Assembly: GCA_016703535.1 (NCBI GenBank)
Contig: JADJBV010000001.1
Coordinates: 1,612,001 to 1,676,000 of the forward strand
From: Deltaproteobacteria bacterium
Lineage (GTDB): Bacteria > Myxococcota > Kuafuiibacteriia > Kuafuiibacteriales > Kuafuiibacteriaceae
Reading direction: 5' to 3'
Length of the DNA stretch: 64,000 bases
A program made the position numbers and the translations under genes. This document shows positions 28,070 to 35,255 of the stretch, one piece after another. Under the pieces are notes generated by a model that saw nothing but the letters and a program-made list of their open reading frames with translations, did no database searches and was not told the DNA's origin. Position 1 is the stretch's first letter, and each line of letters starts with the position of its first letter.

Positions 28070-29698
28070 CTAGAGACCGGCCATCTTGCCGATCATCGAG
28101 GCGGTTTCGGTGGTCACGTCGACCAGGGCGTAGAGGCCCTCGTTCATGTGGTCGAAGATGAACATCGGGAACACGCCCAAGATGATGGTGCCGGCGCAGA
28201 GGGGGTAGAGGATGATCCGTTCCCGAGCGGTCAGCGGGGGCAAGTGGCCTTCCCACACCGCGTTGAACTTGCCCAAGAAGACGCGCTGCATGGTCCACAG
28301 GTAGTAGGCCGCGGTGATGATCACCGAGCTCACGCTGATCATCGTGAAGACCGTGTACTTCTGGAACGAACCCAAGAACACCAAGGCTTCACCGATGAAG
28401 CCCGCCAAGCCGGGGAGGCCCAAAGAAGCGAAGAAGGCCAAGCCGGTGATCGCGGCGTACTCGGGCATCTTCTGGGCGAGGCCACCGAAGGCCTCGACGT
28501 CGCGGGTGTGGGCCCGGTCGTAGATGACGCCGACACAAAGGAACAACAGCGGCGAGACGATCCCGTGGGAGATCATCTGGAAGTAGGCGCCGGCCATGCC
28601 TTGTTTGGTGAGGGCCGCGAAGCCCAGGAGCACGAAGCCCATGTGGCTCACCGACGAATAGGCGATGATCTTCTTGAGGTCCTTTTGGGCCAAGCAGACG
28701 AAGGCGGCGTAGACGATGTTGATCACGCCGAAGACCGCCATGGCGTCGGCGGCCCAGACGGTCGCGTCCGGCAAGATGCCGAAGTTGAAGCGCAGGATGC
28801 CGTAGGTGCCCATCTTCAGCAGCACGCCGGCCAGGATCGCCGAGACCGGGGTGGGGGCCTCGACGTGGGCGTCGGGCAACCAGGTGTGGAAGGGGAACAT
28901 CGGCACCTTGATGGCGAAGCCGATGAACAAAGCCACCCAGACGATCTTGGTGAAGGCGATGCCCAAGATGGGGGCCTGGGCCGCCCAGTGGCCGGTGTGG
29001 GCCAACTTGGTGATGTAAAACAGGTTGAAGGTGTGGGCCGAGGTCGTGCCGTCGGCCAGGACGAACATGCCGTTTTCGAGGGCCTTCTGGCCGCCGATGG
29101 CCAACTCCGGGAATTTCTCGATCAAGGGCTTGGCGTCCGAGCCGTAGTACAGCGCGATCAGGCACAGCAGCATGAAGACCGAGCCGGCCAAGGTGTAGAG
29201 GAAAAACTTGATCGCCGCGTACTCCTTGCGCGGCCCGCCCCAGATGCCGATCAGGAAGTACATGGGGAGGAGCATGACCTCCCAGAAGATGTAGAAGAGG
29301 AAGAAGTCCATGGCGACGAAGACGCCGTACATGCCCGCGTTGAGGAGCAGGTACATGGCCCAGTAGCCGCGCACGTTCTTTTCAATAGAAAGGCTGGAGA
29401 GCCCGGCCACGAAGGCCACGACGCCCGTCAAAACCACCATCCAGAACGAGATCTGGTCGACGCCGGTGAAGTATTCGATGTTGAACGAGCGGATCCAAAC
29501 GATCCGGGTCATGAACTGCAGGTCGGTGGTCGTGTTGTCGAAGCGCGCCCACAGCCCGATGCAGATCAGGAGGTTCAAGGTCAGCACCGCCATGCCAAGC
29601 ATGCGCGCCGCTTTGGGATTGGACGCCGGGACCAAGGCAGTCAGGGCGGCGCCCGCGACCGGCAGGAAGATCAGCAGTGTGAGGTAGATGCCTTCCAC
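28070..29698 (-). CDS. nuoM: NADH-quinone oxidoreductase subunit M
   Basis: NuoM is an antiporter-like proton-pumping subunit of complex I. The 542-aa product has about 14 membrane helices. The family residues include the glutamate in FYIFWEVMLLPMYFLIGIWGG, lysines in GFAIKVPMFPFHTWLPDAHVEAPTPVSAILAGVLLKMGTYG, and AYSSVSHMGFVLLG. It is isolated: nuoL and nuoN are not adjacent and nuoF-J-K lie 26 kb away on the other strand. Its promoter region is the repeat array at 29745-30219. Confidence 0.97.
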   Translation of the reverse strand: MEGIYLTLLIFLPVAGAALTALVPASNPKAARMLGMAVLTLNLLICIGLWARFDNTTTDLQFMTRIVWIRSFNIEYFTGVDQISFWMVVLTGVVAFVAGLSSLSIEKNVRGYWAMYLLLNAGMYGVFVAMDFFLFYIFWEVMLLPMYFLIGIWGGPRKEYAAIKFFLYTLAGSVFMLLCLIALYYGSDAKPLIEKFPELAIGGQKALENGMFVLADGTTSAHTFNLFYITKLAHTGHWAAQAPILGIAFTKIVWVALFIGFAIKVPMFPFHTWLPDAHVEAPTPVSAILAGVLLKMGTYGILRFNFGILPDATVWAADAMAVFGVINIVYAAFVCLAQKDLKKIIAYSSVSHMGFVLLGFAALTKQGMAGAYFQMISHGIVSPLLFLCVGVIYDRAHTRDVEAFGGLAQKMPEYAAITGLAFFASLGLPGLAGFIGEALVFLGSFQKYTVFTMISVSSVIITAAYYLWTMQRVFLGKFNAVWEGHLPPLTARERIILYPLCAGTIILGVFPMFIFDHMNEGLYALVDVTTETASMIGKMAGL

Positions 29699-29744
29699 GA
29701 CGGGGCGCTATTAACGCTGAAGGGCGACCTAGGCAAGGGTGGTC

Positions 29745-30219
29745 TTGGGGTCCCGGATGGGCAAAGCCCATCCACCCCTCTACGCGAGCAGGGCTCGCTG
29801 CGCGCCTTCGGCTTGCGGGAGCCTTGGGGTCCCGGATGGGCAAAGCCCATCCACCCCTCTACGCGAGCAGGGCTCGCTGCGCGCCTTCGGCTTGCGGGAG
29901 CCTTGGGGTCCCGGATGGGCAAAGCCCATCCACCCCTCTACGCGAGCGGGGGCTCGCTGCGCGCCTTCGGCTTGCGGGAGTCTTGGGGTCCCGGCCTTGG
30001 GGTCCCGGATGGGCAAAGCCCATCCACCCCTCTACGCGAGCAGGGCTCGCTGCGCGCCTTCGGCTTGCTTGGGGTCCCGGATGGGCAAAGCCCATCCACC
30101 CCTCTACGCGAGCAGGGCTCGCTGCGCGCCTTCGGCTTGCTTGGGGTCCCGGATGGGCAAAGCCCATCCACCCCTCTCCGCGAGCGGGGGCTCGCTGCGC
30201 GCCTTCGGCTTGCGGGGAG
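29745..30219. repeat. Tandem array of six 72-80-nt palindromic repeat units
   Basis: Units start at 29745, 29824, 29903, 29997, 30069 and 30141, with a 14-nt partial unit at 29983-29996. Each unit holds two hairpins: GGATGGGC-AAA-GCCCATCC (8-bp stem) and GCGAGC-AGG-GCTCGC (6-bp stem; loop GGGG in units 3 and 6). Units 1-3 and 6 end with a GCGGG(AG) tail; units 4 and 5 lack it. Copies are nearly identical, so the array is recent. It lies between the divergent nuoM and SRPBCC genes. Open frames through it are artefacts of the repeat. Confidence 0.95.
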
Positions 30220-30232
30220 GAAGCCCTCAGGC

Positions 30233-30376
30233 CGTGATCGTGAACGTGGCCGTGGCCGTGGCCGTGGCCGAACCAACTTTGCCCGCTACGCCCGATCCCG
30301 CCACCGGCCTAGGCCTCGACCTCTCGCCTCGCCCTCGGTGAGACCGTTCACGGCCACGGCCACGTTCACGATCACG
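30233..30376. repeat. 28-bp perfect inverted repeat with 88-nt loop
   Basis: The arm at 30233-30260 is the exact reverse complement of 30349-30376. The left arm contains GTGGCC repeats that continue to about 30270. The loop contains GGCCTAGGCC and GAGGCGAG-type short palindromes. Transcription from either side would form a very stable stem. It sits directly beside the tandem repeat array and ends 65 nt before the SRPBCC gene. Confidence 0.9.
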
Positions 30377-30441
30377 ATCACGGGTTTGGGCGGGGCGTTT
30401 GGGGGCTTGCTATGGGGTTGGGGGGATTTTAGGGATACTTC

Positions 30442-30972
30442 ATGAAGCTCGAAGCCGACGCGCGGATCGCCTTCCCCAGGGAGGTAGTCTACTCGACCTA
30501 CCGGGACCGGCTGCCCGCCCTGGTCCCGTATTTGCCCAATATCAAAGGCATCACCGTGCAAAAACGGGAGGATCAGGGGGCGGTCAGTAAGCTGGTCAAC
30601 CTCTGGGAGGCGAAGGGGGAGGTCCCCAAGGTGGCCCAGTCGGTCATCAAACCGGAGATGTTGGCCTGGCTCGACCACGCGACCTGGGATCAGGACGCCT
30701 GGACCGTGGACTGGCGGATCGAGACCCGGATGTTCACCGAAAACGTGAAGTGCTTTGGGCACAACACCTACGAGGTCGACGGATCGGGTTGCCTGCTCAA
30801 AATCCGCGGCGAACTCAACGTGGATCTCAAAGGGATCCCAGGGGTGCCGCGGCTCCTGGCCGGCACTGTGGCGCCCCACGTGGAGAAGTTCGTGATCGCG
30901 CTGTTGACGCCCAACCTGTTGTCGGTCGCCAAAGGCCTCGACGCCTTCCTCCAGGCCGAGCAGAAGGGCTGA
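30442..30972 (+). CDS. SRPBCC/DUF2505-like protein
   Basis: The 176-aa product begins MKLEADARIAFPREVVYSTYRDRLPALVPYLPNI, the start of a helix-grip (START/SRPBCC) fold, and ends in a long C-terminal helix (LLAGTVAPHVEKFVIALLTPNL). It resembles the DUF2505 group of predicted lipid or hydrophobic-ligand binders. No signal peptide is present. It stands alone, downstream of the repeat region and convergent with the DciA-like gene, 10 nt apart. Confidence 0.7.
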   Translation: MKLEADARIAFPREVVYSTYRDRLPALVPYLPNIKGITVQKREDQGAVSKLVNLWEAKGEVPKVAQSVIKPEMLAWLDHATWDQDAWTVDWRIETRMFTENVKCFGHNTYEVDGSGCLLKIRGELNVDLKGIPGVPRLLAGTVAPHVEKFVIALLTPNLLSVAKGLDAFLQAEQKG

Positions 30973-30982
30973 GCCGCGCCCG

Positions 30983-31603
30983 CTATTCGTCCTCTTCCGC
31001 CTCGGCCCGGGCCTTCTTCTTCCAACGGTCTTCGTGCCGATCGCCATAGCCATAGGTGAGGCCCGGCTCGGGTTCGGGGGCGGGGGCGGGGGCCTTGGGC
31101 GGTGGACGGGGCCCCGGCGGACCGGGCACAAAACGCCCCGGGGACGGTCCGATGCTCAAGCTGGTGCGGGCCGCCTTTCGCACCGCCTCCCGGACGTCGG
31201 GATCGGCGATCTCTTCAGTATATTGATCGATGGCTTCGGTTTCGGCGGCCGACAAGCGGCGACCCACCCGAGGCGGATCGGCAGGGCGACGCCGGGTCCC
31301 GAGCCGCAGCCGGATGTCCTTCACCGCTTCTTTGCCTAGGGCGCCGTTGATCCGCTGCAGCAGCTCGGGCTTGAGGAAACTCAGCTCGGTGAGCCAGGCG
31401 CTTTCGTTGACCTCCAGCGTCAAGACGCCGGTGCGGAAGTAGACGGGGAAGGCACGATCCGTGACCGGCTTGCCGATCTTCTCGAAGGCCGCGAACACCT
31501 TGAGGGCCAACGCCTCTCTGGCTTTCCGCGGCAGACCCTCCGATTCGCCCAGGAAACGCGCGACCAGGTCCGCGATCGCGCTGGGGCGAACGTCCCGCTT
31601 CAC
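30983..31603 (-). CDS. DciA-like DUF721 protein with proline-rich tail
   Basis: The 206-aa product contains the DUF721 core KVFAAFEKIGKPVTDRAFPVYFRTGVLTLEVNESAWLTELSFLKPELLQRINGALG, ending in DIRLRLG. DUF721 proteins include DciA, the replicative helicase loader or operator of bacteria that lack DnaC. Here the core is followed by about 100 aa that are helical, then Pro-rich, then acidic and Lys-rich (PRPPPKAPAPAPEPEPG). The role in replication is inferred from the family only; no replication genes are nearby. Confidence 0.75.
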   Translation of the reverse strand: MKRDVRPSAIADLVARFLGESEGLPRKAREALALKVFAAFEKIGKPVTDRAFPVYFRTGVLTLEVNESAWLTELSFLKPELLQRINGALGKEAVKDIRLRLGTRRRPADPPRVGRRLSAAETEAIDQYTEEIADPDVREAVRKAARTSLSIGPSPGRFVPGPPGPRPPPKAPAPAPEPEPGLTYGYGDRHEDRWKKKARAEAEEDE

Positions 31604-31829
31604 GCCTTCACCCTACGCGCTGCGTCGCGTGGCGCGGAAGCGACAGGCGAGGAAAATCATTCACGACGATGCATTGCGTTGAGGTGCGAGAACCCGATGT
31701 GAGCGCGCTGCTCGGCCGATGGTCCCTTGACCCACTCCGGGGCGCTGGGATACCACCGCACCCGCGACATGGGGCTCAGACCCCACACCCGACGAGAGAA
31801 TCTGAAGGTCGCACGGAGAGCAAGTCGAG

Positions 31830-34133
31830 ATGGTCGAACAAAAATGGCTGCGGGGAATTCTCCCGCTCAGTCTCTTGGGAATGGTCGCCTGTAGCGGCGA
31901 CGGCGGTACGGACCTGCCGGACGAGTGCCTCGCCAACCCGGATTGCGCGTCCTGCGTAGCCGATGGCGAGTGTTGTCAGTACAGCATCAACTGTCAGGCG
32001 GGCAGCATCTGCAACCAGCCGACCGAAGACCTGTACGACGCCACCAAGGACATGAACATCTGCATCAAGGTCGTTTGCCAGTCGGACGGCGACTGCGAAA
32101 GCGGCAAGAAGTGCAGCCTCGAGAAGATCTGCAAGCCCCCGACCTGCCAGACCAACAGCGAGTGCTCCGGCGGGCAACTTTGCCTCGACGGTCAATGCAC
32201 CGCGGCGCCGAACGTCAGCGACGTCGCCTCCTGTGAGGTCGTGACCCAGGCCGGCGCCATCCGCCAGGGCACCACCGTGACCCTCAGCGCGGTCGCCAAA
32301 AACGCCAACGGCAAGGTGCTCTCGGGCATCCCGTTCACCTGGGCCTCCGACGCCACCAGCCGCGTCTCCGTGGCCGGCAACGTCGGCACCGGTGGCACCG
32401 AACAAGGGGTTGCGGTCCTTTCGGCCAAGCCGACCGGCAGCAACGTCGATTGTGCGCGCCCGGTCTCGATCACCAACTTCCCGAACGTGCCCGCGGGCTC
32501 GGCTCGAGTCGTGGTGGTCGCGGACGACCTCGGCACCCCGGTCGTCGGCGCCAGCATCTCCATGTCGGCGGGCGGTGACCTCACCGGCACCACCGACGCC
32601 AACGGCTCAGCCACCTTCGTGGTCCCGGGCGCCATCGCCTCGGTGACGGTGGTTCAAGCTGGGTACCAGCTGGTTTCGGTGGTCTCACCGGGCACCAACG
32701 ACCTGTTCGTCCCGTTGCCCCGTTTGACGGACGTGACCAAGGCGGGCGGCATCCACGGCGCCATCGACCTGGCGGCCACTCGCAAGGCCGACATCCAGCT
32801 CGGTCTGGCGGGTCCGGCGATCCCGTCCAACCTGCTCAACTTCGGCACCGAAACCTTCACCAACCTGATCGGTGACTTCGTGCCGACGGTGATCATGGCG
32901 CCAGAACTCGGCTTGGACGATGGCGATCCCATCGATCTGCCCGGTGGTTTGGTGCTCGGCCTGGGCAACAAGCGCTTCACCGCGGACGCGGCTCGTTGCC
33001 AGGGCCTCACCCCTTCGGCGACCGAACTCGGCTGCTACTTGGCTCGCCTCCCGGCGGGTTCCTCGGCCGTTTGGAGCTTGGCCGGTCAGCTCAAGTTGTC
33101 GGACGTGACCTCCATCGCCAACGAGTTGTCGGGCGCCATCGGCGGCGAAGGTGATCTGCCCATCGGCGACATCTTGACCGCGGTGCTCCCGCTCCTTCGC
33201 AGCCTGAACCACGGCCTCATCGCCTCGGTCTTCACCACGGAGCACCCGAAGGTGAACAAGACCGGCCAGACCGGCAACTGCGCCGATCCGAACCTGGTGG
33301 ACTACGACGACAAGTGCGGCGGTGACGCCTCGAAGTACCCGGAGAACAGCCTGTCCGCTTCGCAGAAGTTGGGCATCCTCTCCAAGGTCGCCATCCCGAA
33401 CCTGCCGGCCCTCCCGGGCGCGGGCAGCCGTTGCGCCGCCGGAGCCGTGCTTTTGGCCGGCGCCGCGGTTCCGGGCCGTGGTTTGGTGCCCCTGGGCCTG
33501 ACCGCCGGCGTCGACACCCTGGAGATGACCGAAACCGCCAACTGCAAGGTGGCCGGGACTGAGAAGCCCTTCGGCCCGACCTCTCCGGATCTGCCGGAAG
33601 GCCAGATGCCGTTGTCCATGGCGCCGCCCCACTCGGGCATCGAAGGCAGCGACGTGTTCCTGCTCTTGGTGGCCTTGGATCCCGACTCGATCGGCGGCGA
33701 CACGGGCGTGCAGCTGTCGGCCTTGGTGCGGCGTCCGACCAACAACCAGGTCGGCGAGACCGAAACCTTCAGCGGCGACTTCTTGACCTTCCCGACCGGC
33801 ACCTTGAACAAGGCCGGCGCCAGCTTCGCGTACACCGCGGGCCTCACCGGCGCGACCATGTCTCGGATCCAGGTCGGCACCGGCGACCGCAGCTGGTACA
33901 TCTACGCTCCGGCCAGCGCGAACAGCGTGACCTTGCCGGACGTGGCCGAAGGCCGGGCCCTGTTGGCGACCAGCAACGGCGCCTACATCATGACCATGAA
34001 GATGGATGGCCAGTACAACGAGCTGTGGCAGTTCGGCTCCGGCAAGACCCTGGATCAGGTGTTCGACACCATCCAAGGCTTCGTGCTCCAGGAGTGCAAC
34101 GCCACCGCCGGGACGCCCTGCCAGATTCAGTAG
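31830..34133 (+). CDS. Cys-rich lipoprotein with Ig-like domains (767 aa)
   Basis: The signal peptide ends in a lipobox, LLGMVAC. Residues about 30-125 hold many cysteines in a repeated pattern (CLANPDCASCVADGECCQYS, CQSDGDCESGKKCSLEKICKPPTCQTNSECSGGQLCLDGQC), typical of myxobacterial surface lipoproteins. Next come a bacterial Ig-like stretch (GTTVTLSAVAKNANGKVLSGIPFTWAS) and a carboxypeptidase-regulatory-like domain (VVVVADDLGTPVVGASISMSAGGDLTGTTDANGSATF). A long unassigned C-terminal part completes it. It is likely exposed on the cell surface; function unknown. Confidence 0.85.
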   Translation: MVEQKWLRGILPLSLLGMVACSGDGGTDLPDECLANPDCASCVADGECCQYSINCQAGSICNQPTEDLYDATKDMNICIKVVCQSDGDCESGKKCSLEKICKPPTCQTNSECSGGQLCLDGQCTAAPNVSDVASCEVVTQAGAIRQGTTVTLSAVAKNANGKVLSGIPFTWASDATSRVSVAGNVGTGGTEQGVAVLSAKPTGSNVDCARPVSITNFPNVPAGSARVVVVADDLGTPVVGASISMSAGGDLTGTTDANGSATFVVPGAIASVTVVQAGYQLVSVVSPGTNDLFVPLPRLTDVTKAGGIHGAIDLAATRKADIQLGLAGPAIPSNLLNFGTETFTNLIGDFVPTVIMAPELGLDDGDPIDLPGGLVLGLGNKRFTADAARCQGLTPSATELGCYLARLPAGSSAVWSLAGQLKLSDVTSIANELSGAIGGEGDLPIGDILTAVLPLLRSLNHGLIASVFTTEHPKVNKTGQTGNCADPNLVDYDDKCGGDASKYPENSLSASQKLGILSKVAIPNLPALPGAGSRCAAGAVLLAGAAVPGRGLVPLGLTAGVDTLEMTETANCKVAGTEKPFGPTSPDLPEGQMPLSMAPPHSGIEGSDVFLLLVALDPDSIGGDTGVQLSALVRRPTNNQVGETETFSGDFLTFPTGTLNKAGASFAYTAGLTGATMSRIQVGTGDRSWYIYAPASANSVTLPDVAEGRALLATSNGAYIMTMKMDGQYNELWQFGSGKTLDQVFDTIQGFVLQECNATAGTPCQIQ

Positions 34134-34146
34134 TCGGTTGCCAGAC

Positions 34147-34183
34147 GCGGCACGGCCCCCCACACTTCGGGGCGTCGTGCCGC
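34147..34183 (+). promoter_or_regulatory. Strong stem-loop covering the start codon of the next gene
   Basis: GCGGCACG (34147-34154) pairs with CGTGCCGC (34176-34183), then GCCCC (34155-34159) with GGGGC (34169-34173), with a 2-nt bulge and a 9-nt loop. The right arm contains the candidate GTG start at 34177 and the GGGG ahead of it. No T-run follows. It could terminate the upstream lipoprotein transcript or occlude translation of the downstream gene. Confidence 0.6.
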
Positions 34184-34422
34184 GCTTCATCTCCCTCACC
34201 GTCGCCTTCGTCGCCGCCTTGGCCTTGTTTTCGGCCGGGGGCTACGTGCTCGGTCGCTGGTACGAGCTGGACACCTTGGCGAGCCTCTCCCAGGTGACGC
34301 TCCAGTATTCGCTCTACTTCGTGGCGTTTTGTTGCGCGTACGCGGTGTTGGTCGGCGTCTACCACACCATCCTGAGCGTCACCGGACTCGACGAAGAAAA
34401 AGAGCCCGAGGGCGAAGCTTGA
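34177..34422 (+). CDS. Small two-helix membrane protein (81 aa)
   Basis: The product has two transmembrane helices (FISLTVAFVAALALFSAGGYVLG and LQYSLYFVAFCCAYAVLVGVYHTIL) and an acidic tail DEEKEPEGEA. No family is recognised. The GTG at 34177 is the likely start but lies inside a stable hairpin; GTG 34243 is a less attractive alternative because it removes most of helix 1. Its stop overlaps the next gene's TTG start by TTGA, suggesting translational coupling. Confidence 0.6.
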   Translation: MPRFISLTVAFVAALALFSAGGYVLGRWYELDTLASLSQVTLQYSLYFVAFCCAYAVLVGVYHTILSVTGLDEEKEPEGEA

Positions 34423-35186
34423 ACGATCCGAAGGGCAAGCCTCCCAAACTTCAGCCCCTTTGGCAGTACCGCTACGTCGTGGGGCGGACGCCGCCGCCGC
34501 CCAAACCCCGGGGAGGCGCCGAAGGCCTGCCGCCTCAAGAGATCTTGCCGGCCCAGCTGGAGCCGCTGCGCCTCGAGCACGAGTGGCGCCCATCGCTGAT
34601 CCTGCGGGAGTTTGGCCCGGCCCGGACCGATCAAGAGTACCTGGCGCGGTTGGTGGTGTCGGTGGCGGTGTTCCAAGGGGTGCATCGGATCCTGGAGCTC
34701 ACCGAGAAGTTGTTGACCCTCTTCAACCTGGGCCAGCCCAGGGTTCGGTCCATGCTGGCAGACGACGCGCTGAAGTTGCGCAAGGAGTTCCTCAGTGACC
34801 TCCACAAGCGCATCGCCGGCGCCCGGGCCGAGCTGGCTCAGACCCGGGCTCGAGCCGCCAACGACCTGGAGGGTGAGCCCCTTAGCCCCGACGGACTACG
34901 GCTCCTCGACCTGGAGATCTTGGCCGATCACACCGAAACCGGGATCATGACCCACGAGGTGATGGCCCGACGCAACACCACTGGCCTCGACTTCGGGGTC
35001 GCGGTGGCCCGGGCGCTGCCGCTGCAACGGTACGCCGAAGAGTGGGTCGAGCGGCTCTTTGGGACAGCCCAGATGCATGGGGCGTTGCTTTTCACCCCGC
35101 CCGACTACGGCCGGGTGTTGTTGGTCTACAGCGATGGTCGTCTGGCCTACGATCCGGGGGCGGACGTCGAGGCTCCTGAGGGCTAA
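34419..35186 (+). CDS. Unknown soluble protein (255 aa)
   Basis: I do not recognise this protein. After a Pro-rich N-terminus it is largely helical (RLVVSVAVFQGVHRILELTEKLLTLFN; SDLHKRIAGARAELAQTRARAAND, coiled-coil-like) and ends in strand-rich sequence (GALLFTPPDYGRVLLVYSDGRLAYD). The start is a TTG overlapping the preceding stop (TTGA). Upstream codons in the same frame lie inside the small membrane-protein gene, so they are not used. A Ser/Thr kinase gene follows after 69 nt. Confidence 0.65.
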   Translation: MNDPKGKPPKLQPLWQYRYVVGRTPPPPKPRGGAEGLPPQEILPAQLEPLRLEHEWRPSLILREFGPARTDQEYLARLVVSVAVFQGVHRILELTEKLLTLFNLGQPRVRSMLADDALKLRKEFLSDLHKRIAGARAELAQTRARAANDLEGEPLSPDGLRLLDLEILADHTETGIMTHEVMARRNTTGLDFGVAVARALPLQRYAEEWVERLFGTAQMHGALLFTPPDYGRVLLVYSDGRLAYDPGADVEAPEG

Positions 35187-35255
35187 GCCCAGCCCGTCGA
35201 ACATCGGGGGAGGACTGGCGCGAAGAGCGGCGACCTCTGTTAGCATGCGCCCCGA

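Noticed and set aside
29745..30219. CRISPR array
   Set aside because: The units are contiguous, about 72-80 nt, with no unique spacers and no cas genes; they are simple tandem palindromic repeats.
29739..30341. Repeat-coded protein in the tandem array (MGKAHPPLYASRARCAPSAC units)
   Set aside because: It is open in several frames on both strands only because the unit lacks stops; there is no ribosome binding site or sensible composition.
28148..30445. Long plus-strand open frame (765 aa) opposite nuoM
   Set aside because: It is the antisense shadow of nuoM extended through the tandem repeat array; its composition is D/H/G/Q-rich as expected for an antisense frame of GC-rich coding DNA.
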